From an uncultured Kangiella sp. (GTDB taxonomy: Bacteria > Pseudomonadota > Gammaproteobacteria > Enterobacterales > DSM-103792), in the NCBI GenBank assembly GCA_946481205.1, contig CAMLNB010000127.1:1-10199 (forward strand): a DNA stretch of 10,199 bases, in the 5' to 3' direction. The notes beneath the pieces were generated by a model. The model saw only the letters and a program-made list of their open reading frames with translations. It was not told the origin of the DNA and ran no database searches. Below, piece by piece: positions 1 to 7,238 of the stretch. Position 1 is the first letter of the stretch; each line of letters begins with the position of its first letter. A program made the position numbers and the translations under genes.

Positions 1-185
1 CTGGCGGCAGTCCAGCCACCACTTAGCCAGGCTTCAGCGGTCAACAGATACAGCACACCATCGTTATTGGCGGCATTGCCGAGGGCCATGGTCCATATGC
101 TGAGTAGCAAACTAACGACGCCGGCCAGCAACGCATGGCGCCAGACCGACGCAGAAAGCGCTGTCGCCGGTTTGAGATCAGTCAC
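1..185 (-). CDS. ArnT/PMT-like membrane glycosyltransferase, N-terminal part only
   Basis: This is the first 61 codons of a minus-strand gene that continues past the left edge. It begins at GTG (185-183), eight bases inside the end of the acyltransferase gene. An AAGGAA ribosome binding site lies at 201-196, about 10 bases upstream of the GTG, so translation is probably coupled to lpxL. The visible product has a short cytoplasmic N-terminus, a hydrophobic segment (about residues 18-35, LLAGVVSLLLSIWTMALG), then NNDGVLYLLTAEAWLSGG. An acidic residue plus Y followed by an amphipathic helix just after the first membrane segment is typical of GT-C glycosyltransferases of the ArnT/PMT type (GT39/GT83), which move sugars from lipid carriers on the periplasmic side. 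The LPS context agrees with that. The family call rests on this short stretch and is an inference; another polytopic membrane protein is possible. Confidence 0.55.
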   Translation of the reverse strand, partial: MTDLKPATALSASVWRHALLAGVVSLLLSIWTMALGNAANNDGVLYLLTAEAWLSGGWTAA

Positions 186-1728
186 GATGGGCGTTTTCCT
201 TGTTCGCAATACTTGTAGCGTGTTCCAACTGGACTGCATCCTTCTGGGTGGCCCAGTAAGCCGCGATCAGCTGGGGCGTAGCGTTCTGCAGTAATACTTC
301 ACGAGCAGGGTTGCTTATCGCCTCGCCGGGGCTTACAGAAGATAACAGCGGCAGGATAATTTTCTGCTCGCTTGCAGAGCCCGCCAGTTGCAGCGCATCC
401 ACGGCGACAGCGATGCCCGCATCATGCAGGCACCTCAAGGTTTGGGCCAACGCGGTAATCACAGCAGCAGCGTTGCTCGAAATCAAGGCTGCGGCTAGCG
501 TCTGGACCTGATCGTAACGGTGCAACACCACTTGTCTTGCCGGGCAAAACAGGCGCTGCGGCTGTGCCAGCAAGAGTCCTTGCTGTTGCCAGTGCTGCAA
601 GGCCTGCAGCTGAAACCGTTCAGCGTCGCTACGCGGAGTCACAAGCGGCAGAAAGCGGGCAGGAAAGATATCCACTAGCTGCGCCTGAAGCGCAATACGC
701 TTAACCCCTGACGACTCGCTTGCACTCAATAATTTGCCGCTGCGCAGCCACTTGTCATAACGCTTGCCGCTGATCTCACCCGGACGATAACGTGATGCCC
801 GATCCGGATACAGTGATGCGGCATCTGGCGGTCGTGTTTTGAAGCGCCGATGTAACCACAGGTAATCGGCGGGATGCTGCTGTAACCACGCCTGGAGAAA
901 CTGATTGGCGGTCGTCGCATCAGCGGACTCGTCTCCGCTTGGAATGGCATCAAGTGCAGCATGCAGCACGAGCTTGATGCCGTTCTTGGTGCGTTGATGT
1001 GTAAACGGCACCACCGCCGCACCGGACAGTTTGGCAAACCGTGAAGTTGCCGTGATCGTCGCGGCGGGAATACCAAAAAATGGCACGAACACGCTGTGTT
1101 GGGCGCCGTAATCCTGATCCGCCGCATACCAGACGCAGCCGCCTTGTTTGAGCCAGCGCAACATGGCGCGAACATCATCGCGCGGGATCATCGGGAAATG
1201 CCGATCGCGACCGCTGCGCATCGCGTGCTCAAACACCGGATCAGCATGCGGGCGATACATGCCGGCGAGTTGGCAGTAACGCGCCAATGACACCGCGCCA
1301 AGCTCCAGATCGGTCAGGTGAAAAGCCAGCACCAAAACGCCTTTGCCTTTCGCCGCAGCGGCTTGCAAATGCTCAAGCCCTTCGATCTCGACTTGCTTGG
1401 CCAATTGCGCTGACGTGCTGAACCAGACTTTGGCGGTTTCCATGAAACCGATGGCGGTATTGCGAAAATTGCGTCGCGCCAGATGCAGACGTTCGGCCGG
1501 AGATTTGTCCGGAAAACACAGCTCAAGATTACGCAACGTGATCTGTCGGCGTTCACGCGCCAGCGGCCAGAGCAGCGTACCGAGCGCTGCCCCCAGCCAA
1601 CGAACGGCGCGAAGTGGTAGCAACGCAATCAGCCGCATCAACAGCAATTGCAATTCGGTCGGCCAATAGCGCAGGCGGATCGCCAACGGCGGCGCCGCAC
1701 TCGCTGGCTTTTCGCTCGCAGCGCTCAT
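178..1728 (-). CDS. lpxL: LpxL/HtrB-like lipid A acyltransferase with long C-terminal extension
   Basis: The first 310 residues match the LpxL/LpxM lysophospholipid acyltransferase family, which adds a secondary acyl chain to Kdo2-lipid IVA at the inner membrane. Visible marks are an N-terminal hydrophobic segment (about residues 25-55), the catalytic HX4E motif HLTDLE (H137, E142), YRPHADP (from 158), the DQDYG block (about 204-208) with SVFVPFFG after it, and WLHRRFKTRP (291-300). E. coli LpxL has about 306 residues; this protein has 516. The extra 190 or so residues (about 325-516) are not part of the family and contain ERFQLQALQHWQQQG and LRCLHDAGI. The start chosen is ATG 1728-1726, which overlaps the waaC stop as ATGA. 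An upstream in-frame ATG at 1776 would add 16 residues inside waaC and is less likely. Acyl chain and position specificity (LpxL versus LpxM or LpxP) cannot be told from sequence, so the gene symbol is tentative. Confidence 0.88.
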   Translation of the reverse strand: MSAASEKPASAAPPLAIRLRYWPTELQLLLMRLIALLPLRAVRWLGAALGTLLWPLARERRQITLRNLELCFPDKSPAERLHLARRNFRNTAIGFMETAKVWFSTSAQLAKQVEIEGLEHLQAAAAKGKGVLVLAFHLTDLELGAVSLARYCQLAGMYRPHADPVFEHAMRSGRDRHFPMIPRDDVRAMLRWLKQGGCVWYAADQDYGAQHSVFVPFFGIPAATITATSRFAKLSGAAVVPFTHQRTKNGIKLVLHAALDAIPSGDESADATTANQFLQAWLQQHPADYLWLHRRFKTRPPDAASLYPDRASRYRPGEISGKRYDKWLRSGKLLSASESSGVKRIALQAQLVDIFPARFLPLVTPRSDAERFQLQALQHWQQQGLLLAQPQRLFCPARQVVLHRYDQVQTLAAALISSNAAAVITALAQTLRCLHDAGIAVAVDALQLAGSASEQKIILPLLSSVSPGEAISNPAREVLLQNATPQLIAAYWATQKDAVQLEHATSIANKENAHRD

Positions 1729-2756
1729 TGCGGCCCCGTGATTGGTGTTGGCAGCTGCTGTTGGAGAACGTGCCACACCCGCTCCGGCGGCAGCGTTTCA
1801 TAACACGCTGGCGTGACGCTGGCAGCGCCTTTGTAGTTGCATTCACGGCGCAAGCACGGCGCGCAAGCAAACTGTGCGGCCAGATGCAATTGCCCTCGAC
1901 CGTGGGTGCTGGTCAGTGCCGGATTGGTAGCACCATAAATGGACACCGATGGCACTCCGAGCGCAGCCGCAAGATGACCCAAACCGGTATCGACCGCCAC
2001 TACGCCTTTCACTTGCCGCAAGCGGTTGGCGAGCTCGGCCAAGGAGCTGCGCGGCAACACGCTAACACTGCTACCGGCTTGGGCAATGCGATCCGCGCGC
2101 GCGCGCTCAATATCATTGCCCCATGGCAGCCAGACCTGATAACCCGCGGCGACTGCGCGTGCGGCCAGCGCCCGCCAGTAACTCTCCGGCCAATGCTTGC
2201 TGGCCCATGTGGTTCCGTGAAAAAACATCAGCGTCGGCTGGCTTGCAGATTGCGTTTCGCTCGACAAACCGTAATCGGCTTCGACTTCCGGCACGGCATA
2301 ACCGAGCGCTTTGGCGAACAACTCACGCTGACGAATCACCGCATGCTGATTGCGCGCCACCGCGTAGCGATGGCGATAGCTCAGCGCCGCCAACGGCTCG
2401 CGCACCGACGCAAAATCAAAACCGGCGCGCGGACCGTGAGCGAAGCAAGCCAGCGCGGCACTTTTGACCAAGCCCTGGGCATCGATTACCAGATCGTACT
2501 GCCGCGTTTTTAAGGTGCGGTGAAACGCCTGCCAGAGCGGATCGCGTTTCAGCGCGAATGGCTGCTTGCGCCAGCGCCGCACCGCCACCGGAATGACGGT
2601 CTCGACCGCCGGATGCCAGCCCGGGATTTCGGCAAAGGCCTGCTCGACCAGCCAGTCGGCGCGCAGGCCGGGGATGGCCCGCATGGCGTCGGTCAGGGCC
2701 GGCAGCGCATGGATCACATCGCCGAGCGAGCTGGTTTTGACTACTAATACGCGCAT
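1725..2756 (-). CDS. waaC: LPS heptosyltransferase I
   Basis: This GT9-family cytoplasmic enzyme transfers the first L-glycero-D-manno-heptose from the ADP-heptose donor onto Kdo2-lipid A. The 343-residue product closely follows E. coli WaaC (about 320 residues). Visible blocks are the N-terminal MRVLVVKTSSLGDVIHALPA, IPVAVRRWRK, YDLVIDAQGLVKSA, REPLAAL, the KHWPE segment, and VDTGLGHLAAALGVPSVSIYGATNP in the nucleotide-binding C-terminal half. A Cys-rich loop (CAPCLRRECNY, near residue 300) lies in the region where E. coli WaaC has CRAPGNELSQ. It resembles loops in other GT9 heptosyltransferases, but the core motifs are of type I. The gene is first in a minus-strand operon with lpxL and is divergent from hldE, which makes its substrate. 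No strong Shine-Dalgarno sequence is visible before the ATG. Confidence 0.95.
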   Translation of the reverse strand: MRVLVVKTSSLGDVIHALPALTDAMRAIPGLRADWLVEQAFAEIPGWHPAVETVIPVAVRRWRKQPFALKRDPLWQAFHRTLKTRQYDLVIDAQGLVKSAALACFAHGPRAGFDFASVREPLAALSYRHRYAVARNQHAVIRQRELFAKALGYAVPEVEADYGLSSETQSASQPTLMFFHGTTWASKHWPESYWRALAARAVAAGYQVWLPWGNDIERARADRIAQAGSSVSVLPRSSLAELANRLRQVKGVVAVDTGLGHLAAALGVPSVSIYGATNPALTSTHGRGQLHLAAQFACAPCLRRECNYKGAASVTPACYETLPPERVWHVLQQQLPTPITGPQ

Positions 2757-2798
2757 GCCGACATCAGGGCTCTAGGTTCTGGGTACGGAAAGGCGGCC

Positions 2799-2828
2799 AT
2801 TCTAGCCGGTCGGAGCCCGGCCGGTCAG
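2799..2828 (-). promoter_or_regulatory. Candidate promoter for waaC-lpxL operon
   Basis: On the minus strand, CTGACC (2828-2823, 4 of 6 matches to TTGACA) is followed after 18 bases by TAGAAT (2804-2799, 5 of 6 matches to TATAAT). Transcription would start near 2792, leaving a leader of about 35 bases before the waaC ATG. The -10 lies in an inverted repeat with the hldE -10. The call is by eye, with no experimental support. Confidence 0.45.
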
Positions 2829-2836
2829 GCCGGCCA

Positions 2837-2845
2837 TGCTAGAAT
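2837..2845 (+). promoter_or_regulatory. Candidate extended -10 promoter for hldE-hldD
   Basis: TGCTAGAAT at 2837-2845 fits an extended -10 (TGn plus a hexamer with 5 of 6 consensus bases). No convincing -35 hexamer sits 16-18 bases upstream, which extended -10 promoters tolerate. The expected start near 2852 gives a leader of about 29 bases before the GTG at 2881. It would place the alternative ATG at 2836 upstream of the transcript, supporting the GTG start. Confidence 0.45.
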
Positions 2846-2880
2846 TGCCGCCCTGTTTCCCGTGCCCCGTTTCCCCGCTC

Positions 2881-4311
2881 GTGAAGACCCAATTCCCGCA
2901 GTTTGACCGCGCCCGCGTGCTGGTCGTTGGCGATGTGATGCTCGACCGCTACTGGCATGGCGGCACTTCGCGCATTTCCCCCGAAGCCCCGGTGCCGGTG
3001 GTTCGGGTCAACCAGAACGAAGAACGCCCCGGCGGCGCCGCCAACGTCGCGCTCAATATCGCCAGCCTCGGCGGCGCGGCGACCCTGCTCGGCCTGACCG
3101 GCAACGACGAAGCCGCCGACGCGCTGGAAAGCCGGCTCGCTGCCGCCAAGGTGCAGGCGCGCTTTGTCCGCATCGACGGCCTGCCGACCATCCTGAAGCT
3201 GCGCATCCTGTCCCGGCACCAGCAACTCATCCGGCTCGATTTCGAAGAAAGCTTTGGCGACAAGGGCCAGGACCAGTTGTTGAGCCAGTTCAACGCCGCG
3301 CTGGACGGCATCGGCGCCGTGGTGCTGTCCGATTACGCCAAAGGTGCGCTGCAACGGGTACCAGAGCTGATCGCCGCCGCCCGTGCGAAGAAAGTCCCGG
3401 TGCTGGTCGATCCGAAAGGCAAGGATTTCTCGATTTATCGTGGCGCTTCGCTCATTACGCCGAACATGAGCGAATTCGAAACCATCGTCGGTCACTGCGC
3501 CAGCGAAAGCCAGATTGTCGAGCGCGGCCGCAACATGCTGCGCGAACTTCAGCTCGATGCGCTGCTGGTCACCCGCGGCGAACATGGCATGACCCTGCTG
3601 CGCGAACACGAACCGGAATTGCACCTGCCGGCGCAGGCGCGTGAAGTCTATGACGTCACCGGCGCCGGTGACACCGTCATCGGCACGCTCGCAGCAGCAC
3701 TCGCCGCTGGCGATGATCTGCCCTCGTCGGTGGCACTGGCCAATCTCGCTGCGTCGATTGTTGTGGGCAAACTCGGCACCGCGACCGTGTCGGCACCGGA
3801 ACTGCGCCGCGCGCTCAATCAGCAACACGATTCGCTGCGCGGCGTGATGACCGAAGAGCAACTCTTGATCGCGGTGCAGGATGCAAAAGCTCACGGCGAG
3901 AAAGTAGTGTTCACCAACGGCTGCTTCGACATCCTGCATGCTGGCCATGTCACCTATCTGGAGCAGGCGCGTAAGCTCGGCGATCGCTTGATTGTCGGCG
4001 TCAACACCGACGAGTCGGTGCGCAAACTGAAAGGCGAAGGCCGCCCGGTCAACAGCGTCGACCGCCGCATGCATGTGCTGGCGGCGCTGGAAAGCGTCGA
4101 TTGGGTGGTGCCGTTCGCTGAAGACACACCAGCGCGGCTGATCGACGCGGTGATCCCGGACATTCTGGTCAAGGGTGGCGATTACAAACCGGAAACCATC
4201 GTCGGTGCCGATACCGTGCTGAAACACGGCGGCGAAGTGAAAGTGCTGACCTTTGTCGATGGCGTCTCGACCACCGCCATCATCAATTCGATCAAGGCCG
4301 ACCGCTCCTGA
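2881..4311 (+). CDS. hldE: Bifunctional heptose-7-phosphate kinase / heptose-1-phosphate adenylyltransferase
   Basis: HldE (RfaE) is a cytoplasmic enzyme that phosphorylates D-glycero-beta-D-manno-heptose 7-phosphate at C1 and later adenylylates the 1-phosphate to ADP-D,D-heptose. The N-terminal PfkB/ribokinase domain (about 1-318) shows [33 protein letters not shown] and DVTGAGDT, with catalytic Asp264 as in the E. coli enzyme. The C-terminal nucleotidyltransferase domain (about 340-476) shows [12 protein letters not shown], with HxGH at 353-356, and [10 protein letters not shown]. From GTG 2881 the product is 476 residues (E. coli 477) and opens [18 protein letters not shown], which aligns with E. 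coli MKVTLPEFERAGVMVVGD. An ATG at 2836 would add 15 residues of proline- and cysteine-rich sequence not seen in the family and overlaps the likely -10, so I prefer GTG, although no clear ribosome binding site precedes it. hldD follows after 31 bases. Confidence 0.96.
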   Translation: MKTQFPQFDRARVLVVGDVMLDRYWHGGTSRISPEAPVPVVRVNQNEERPGGAANVALNIASLGGAATLLGLTGNDEAADALESRLAAAKVQARFVRIDGLPTILKLRILSRHQQLIRLDFEESFGDKGQDQLLSQFNAALDGIGAVVLSDYAKGALQRVPELIAAARAKKVPVLVDPKGKDFSIYRGASLITPNMSEFETIVGHCASESQIVERGRNMLRELQLDALLVTRGEHGMTLLREHEPELHLPAQAREVYDVTGAGDTVIGTLAAALAAGDDLPSSVALANLAASIVVGKLGTATVSAPELRRALNQQHDSLRGVMTEEQLLIAVQDAKAHGEKVVFTNGCFDILHAGHVTYLEQARKLGDRLIVGVNTDESVRKLKGEGRPVNSVDRRMHVLAALESVDWVVPFAEDTPARLIDAVIPDILVKGGDYKPETIVGADTVLKHGGEVKVLTFVDGVSTTAIINSIKADRS

Positions 4312-4342
4312 GCGCGGCATATTTGAGCTTCCTATTTCGAGA

Positions 4343-5302
4343 ATGAGCATGAACAGCAAACGCATCATCGTCACTGGCGGCGCCGGCTTTATCGGCAGCA
4401 ACCTCGTGCGCCATCTGAACCAGCGTGGCTACACGAATATTCTGGTCGTCGATGATCTGAGCGACGGCCACAAGTTCATCAATCTGGCCGGTCTGAAAAT
4501 TGCCGATTACCTGGACAAGGACGAGTTCCTCGCCCGCATCCAGTGCAATGCCGATCTTGGCGAAGTCCAGGCCGTGTTCCATCAGGGCGCCTGCTCGACC
4601 ACCACCGAGTGGAACGGCAAGTACATGATGGACATCAACTACGAATATTCGAAGCAGCTGCTGCACTGGTGTCAGGAACACAAGATCCCGCTGGTGTATG
4701 CCTCGAGCGCAGCTGTTTATGGCGGCAGCGAGAAGTTTGTCGAGCAGTTCGAGCATGAGAAACCGCTGAACGTGTACGGCTATTCGAAGTACCTGTTCGA
4801 TCAGTACGTGCGTCAGGTATTGCCGACTGCCACCGCGCCGATCGTCGGTCTGCGCTATTTCAACGTCTACGGCCCGAACGAGCAGCACAAAGGCGGCATG
4901 GCCTCGGTGGCGTTTCACTTGAACAAGCAGCTGAAAGCCGGCGATGTCTGCAAACTGTTTGAAGGCAGCCACGGCTACGGCAATGGCGGTCAGCTGCGCG
5001 ATTTCATTCACGTCGATGACGTCTGCAAGGTCAACCTGTTTTTCTTAGACAACCCAAGCAAGAGCGGCATTTTCAACTGCGGCAGTGGCCGCGCCCAGCC
5101 GTTCAATGATGTCGCCAACGCGGTGATTGCCTGGCATGGCCGCGGCAAGCTGGAATACATCCCGTTTCCGCCGGGTTTGAAAGAAGCCTATCAGGCGCAT
5201 ACCGAAGCCGATTTGAGCCAGCTGCGCGCGGCTGGTTACAAGGATGCATTCCTGGATGTCGCCACCGGGGTCAAACAGTACCTGGATGTGCTGAATCGCT
5301 GA
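4343..5302 (+). CDS. hldD: ADP-L-glycero-D-manno-heptose 6-epimerase
   Basis: HldD (RfaD/WaaD) inverts C6 of ADP-D-glycero-D-manno-heptose, giving the ADP-L-glycero form used by WaaC. It is an extended short-chain dehydrogenase/reductase with bound NADP. The Rossmann glycine motif [10 protein letters not shown] lies near residues 11-20. The active-site residues correspond to E. coli Ser116, Tyr140 and Lys178: Ser122 in [10 protein letters not shown], Tyr145/Lys149 (YxxxK) in NVYGYSK, and Lys183 in [19 protein letters not shown] and the substrate-loop region are conserved. Length is 319 residues against 310 in E. coli. A small insertion ([13 protein letters not shown]) precedes the RDF block. 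Two close ATGs, 4343 and 4349, are both possible; the reading frame extends further upstream only into hldE. Co-transcription with hldE is likely, and the unit ends at the terminator at 5314-5349. Confidence 0.96.
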   Translation: MSMNSKRIIVTGGAGFIGSNLVRHLNQRGYTNILVVDDLSDGHKFINLAGLKIADYLDKDEFLARIQCNADLGEVQAVFHQGACSTTTEWNGKYMMDINYEYSKQLLHWCQEHKIPLVYASSAAVYGGSEKFVEQFEHEKPLNVYGYSKYLFDQYVRQVLPTATAPIVGLRYFNVYGPNEQHKGGMASVAFHLNKQLKAGDVCKLFEGSHGYGNGGQLRDFIHVDDVCKVNLFFLDNPSKSGIFNCGSGRAQPFNDVANAVIAWHGRGKLEYIPFPPGLKEAYQAHTEADLSQLRAAGYKDAFLDVATGVKQYLDVLNR

Positions 5303-5313
5303 GTATTTCCTCC

Positions 5314-5349
5314 AAACAAAAAGGGCGCCAGCAGGCGCCCTTTTTGTTT
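5314..5349. terminator. Bidirectional rho-independent terminator
   Basis: This is a perfect 16-base inverted repeat (5314-5329 with 5334-5349) around a 4-base loop, AGCA. The GC core is GGGCGCC/GGCGCCC, flanked by five A on the left and five T on the right. It reads as an intrinsic terminator in both directions. It lies 11 bases after the hldD stop and 11 bases after the end of the convergent marC-family gene, so it serves both. Confidence 0.95.
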
Positions 5350-5360
5350 GCGCTTGGCAA

Positions 5361-5966
5361 TCAGGGTTTGCGCAAATAGCCGAAATCGGCCGCAAACTCG
5401 AGCACGCCATTGAGCAGCATCTGCACCGCGATCATGATCAGCAACATGCCCATCAGCCGCTCCATCGCCGCCAGACCGCGATCACCGAGAATCTTGTAGA
5501 ACTTGGTTGAGAACACCAGGATCAGCGCCGTCGCCAGCCAGGCAATCAGCATCGCGGCCGACGATTCGATCAGATGGCCTTGCTGCTGCGAGAACAGAAT
5601 CAGCGTCGCTAGCGTTGACGGTCCGGCGACAAACGGAATCGCCAGCGGCACGATAAACGGCTCGCCGCCCGGCATCTCGCCCATCACGCCACCTTCCTGC
5701 GGGAACACCATCCGGATCGCGATCAGAAACAGCACGATACCGCCGGCAATGCTGATCGTTTCCGGCTTCAGGCCGAGAAAACCCAGCACGGTCGAGCCGA
5801 AGAACAGGAAGATCGCCATGATCAGCAAGGCGATCAACATTTCCCGGACAATGACCCGGCGCCGGCGTTTGGGCTCCAGATCTTTCAGCAGAGCCAAAAA
5901 CATCGGCACATTGCCGAGCGGGTCCATGACCAGAAACAGCGTCACGGTGGCGGAGACAAAATCCAT
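5361..5966 (-). CDS. yhgN: MarC/YhgN-family integral membrane protein
   Basis: The 201-residue product matches the UPF0056/MarC family and is closest to E. coli YhgN (197 residues). Shared blocks include LVMDPLGNVPMF at the N-terminus, LEPKRRRRVIVREMLIALL, the ETISIAGGIVLFLIAIRM segment, EPFIVPLAIPFVAGPSTLATL, and AMERLMGMLLIMIAVQM near the C-terminus. About six membrane segments are apparent, consistent with an inner-membrane protein. The family's transport function is unproven; the old link of MarC to multiple antibiotic resistance was not upheld. The gene is transcribed alone, convergent with hldD, and shares its terminator. A good promoter precedes it at 5998-6026. The gene symbol reflects similarity to YhgN, not a proven orthologue. 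Confidence 0.9.
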   Translation of the reverse strand: MDFVSATVTLFLVMDPLGNVPMFLALLKDLEPKRRRRVIVREMLIALLIMAIFLFFGSTVLGFLGLKPETISIAGGIVLFLIAIRMVFPQEGGVMGEMPGGEPFIVPLAIPFVAGPSTLATLILFSQQQGHLIESSAAMLIAWLATALILVFSTKFYKILGDRGLAAMERLMGMLLIMIAVQMLLNGVLEFAADFGYLRKP

Positions 5967-5997
5967 GGCAGGTCATCGGCGAAACAGGCTTGCCGCC

Positions 5998-6026
5998 AGT
6001 GTAAGCAAGCACGGGCCAACTGTCAG
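5998..6026 (-). promoter_or_regulatory. Candidate sigma70 promoter for the marC-family gene
   Basis: On the minus strand, CTGACA (6026-6021, 5 of 6 matches to TTGACA) is followed after exactly 17 bases by TACACT (6003-5998, 4 of 6 matches to TATAAT). Transcription would start near 5991, giving a leader of about 25 bases before the ATG at 5966. This is the best-scoring promoter by eye in the window. Confidence 0.6.
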
Positions 6027-6139
6027 GTCTGCGACAGCCCGAGCGTTAGCCGCTTGAGGCGACGGCCGGCTCGCCTGGCCGCGCAAGCCGGCTGGGAGTG
6101 CACTATCCTTTTGCTAGCCGCCGCCTTGGAGGAAGTCTC

Positions 6140-7192
6140 GTGTCCTCAACCACCATCCCGATTCCTGCCAACGAAGTCAGTCGGCTGGCCCGGCTGCACA
6201 GCCTGAACATTCTCGATACGCCCGCGGACTCGCGCTTCGATGACATTGCCTTCCTGGCCAAACTGGTATGCGGCACGCCGATGGCGCTGGTCAATTTGAT
6301 CGATGCCCAGCGACAGTGGAGCAAGGCAGCAGTTGGTACCGAGCGAGGCGAGATCCCGCGCGAAGCCTCGTTCTGCACCTACACCATCATGCAGCCGGAG
6401 CAACTGCTGGAAGTTCCGGATGCCTTGGCCGATCCGTTCTTCGCCAGCCACCCGGCCGTTACCGGCGAGTTTGGCTTGCGGTTTTACGCCGGTGCACCAC
6501 TGGTCACGCGCGATGGCCTGGCGCTCGGCAGTCTGTGCGTCGTCGACCGCAAACCGCACCAGCTCAATGAGCAGCAGCGACAAGCGCTGCTGGCGCTGGC
6601 GCGGCAAACCGTGTTGCTGTTCGAGTTGCACGAAGCGGTGACCGAGCTGACCCGTCAACGCATCCTGCTGACCGACAAACAGCAGGAGCTGCTGGCCAGC
6701 GTGCAACGGGCCCGCGCCGATGCCCAGACCGACGCGCTGACCGGCGTTGCCAATCGGCGCAATTTCGACAGCCAACTCGACAGCGAAATTTATTGTGCCG
6801 AACGCTACCAGCAAGCACTGTCACTGCTGCTGATCGATATCGATCACTTCAAGAAATACAACGATGCGTTCGGTCACCCGGCTGGCGATGAGGCATTGAA
6901 GCAAGTCGCCGGTCTGCTGCAAACGCAGGCCCGCAAGAGCGATCTGGTCGCGCGTTACGGTGGTGAGGAATTTGCGCTGATTTTGCCGGAAACCAGTCTG
7001 GATGGAGCCCGGCAACTGGCCGAGCGGACGTGTCAGAAAGTGGCCGCCGGTGATTGGCCACTGCGCCAGGTGACAGTCAGCATCGGCGTTGCCAGCTGGC
7101 TGCCCGGCATGAGCATGGCCGATCTGATCGCCGCGGCCGATGCCAACTTGTATCAGGCAAAAAGTCAGGGCCGCAATCGCGCGGTGGGCTGA
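6140..7192 (+). CDS. GAF-domain diguanylate cyclase (GGDEF)
   Basis: The predicted cytoplasmic enzyme condenses two GTP into cyclic di-GMP. Residues about 10-160 form a GAF sensor domain (LARLHSLNILDTPADSRFDD, then the SFCTYTI, EVPDALADPFF and LGSLCVVD blocks). A helical linker rich in Leu/Gln/Glu (about 160-195) joins it to the GGDEF domain, which opens with DALT (198-201) and NRRNFD. The active-site loop reads GGEEF (274-278), a catalytically competent form. RKSD at 265-268, five residues before it, is a canonical I-site (RxxD), so product inhibition is expected. No membrane segment or signal peptide is seen. The start chosen is GTG 6140, because GGAGGA at 6128-6133 sits about 6 bases ahead of it. 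A more upstream GTG at 6098 lacks such a site. The 350-residue length suits this architecture. The GAF ligand is unknown. No c-di-GMP effector lies nearby. Confidence 0.93.
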   Translation: MSSTTIPIPANEVSRLARLHSLNILDTPADSRFDDIAFLAKLVCGTPMALVNLIDAQRQWSKAAVGTERGEIPREASFCTYTIMQPEQLLEVPDALADPFFASHPAVTGEFGLRFYAGAPLVTRDGLALGSLCVVDRKPHQLNEQQRQALLALARQTVLLFELHEAVTELTRQRILLTDKQQELLASVQRARADAQTDALTGVANRRNFDSQLDSEIYCAERYQQALSLLLIDIDHFKKYNDAFGHPAGDEALKQVAGLLQTQARKSDLVARYGGEEFALILPETSLDGARQLAERTCQKVAAGDWPLRQVTVSIGVASWLPGMSMADLIAAADANLYQAKSQGRNRAVG

Positions 7193-7204
7193 ATCGCCCT
7201 GACG

Positions 7205-7227
7205 TTGTGCGTGCTAGCTCAGCACAA
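7205..7227. terminator. Weak hairpin between convergent genes
   Basis: The 46-base gap between the cyclase gene and the convergent 394-residue gene contains TTGTGC (7205-7210) and GCACAA (7222-7227) as an inverted repeat. An alternative inner stem is GTGCT/AGCAC with a 5-base loop. No T-run follows on either strand, so intrinsic termination is doubtful. Position between converging stops is the main argument. Confidence 0.25.
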
Positions 7228-7238
7228 ACATTGCGGTA

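Noticed and set aside
1614..2513. 299-codon plus-strand open frame opposite waaC/lpxL
   Set aside because: It is antisense to two confidently identified genes, with no recognisable motif and an Arg/Gln/Ala-rich composition typical of a shadow frame.
2839..4401. 520-codon minus-strand open frame opposite hldE
   Set aside because: It lies fully antisense to a gene with unambiguous family motifs. It has no recognisable domain and is rich in His/Gln/Asp in the manner of a GC-rich antisense frame.
4292..5011. 239-codon minus-strand open frame opposite hldD
   Set aside because: It is antisense to hldD, whose active-site residues are all present; no motif is seen in the minus frame.
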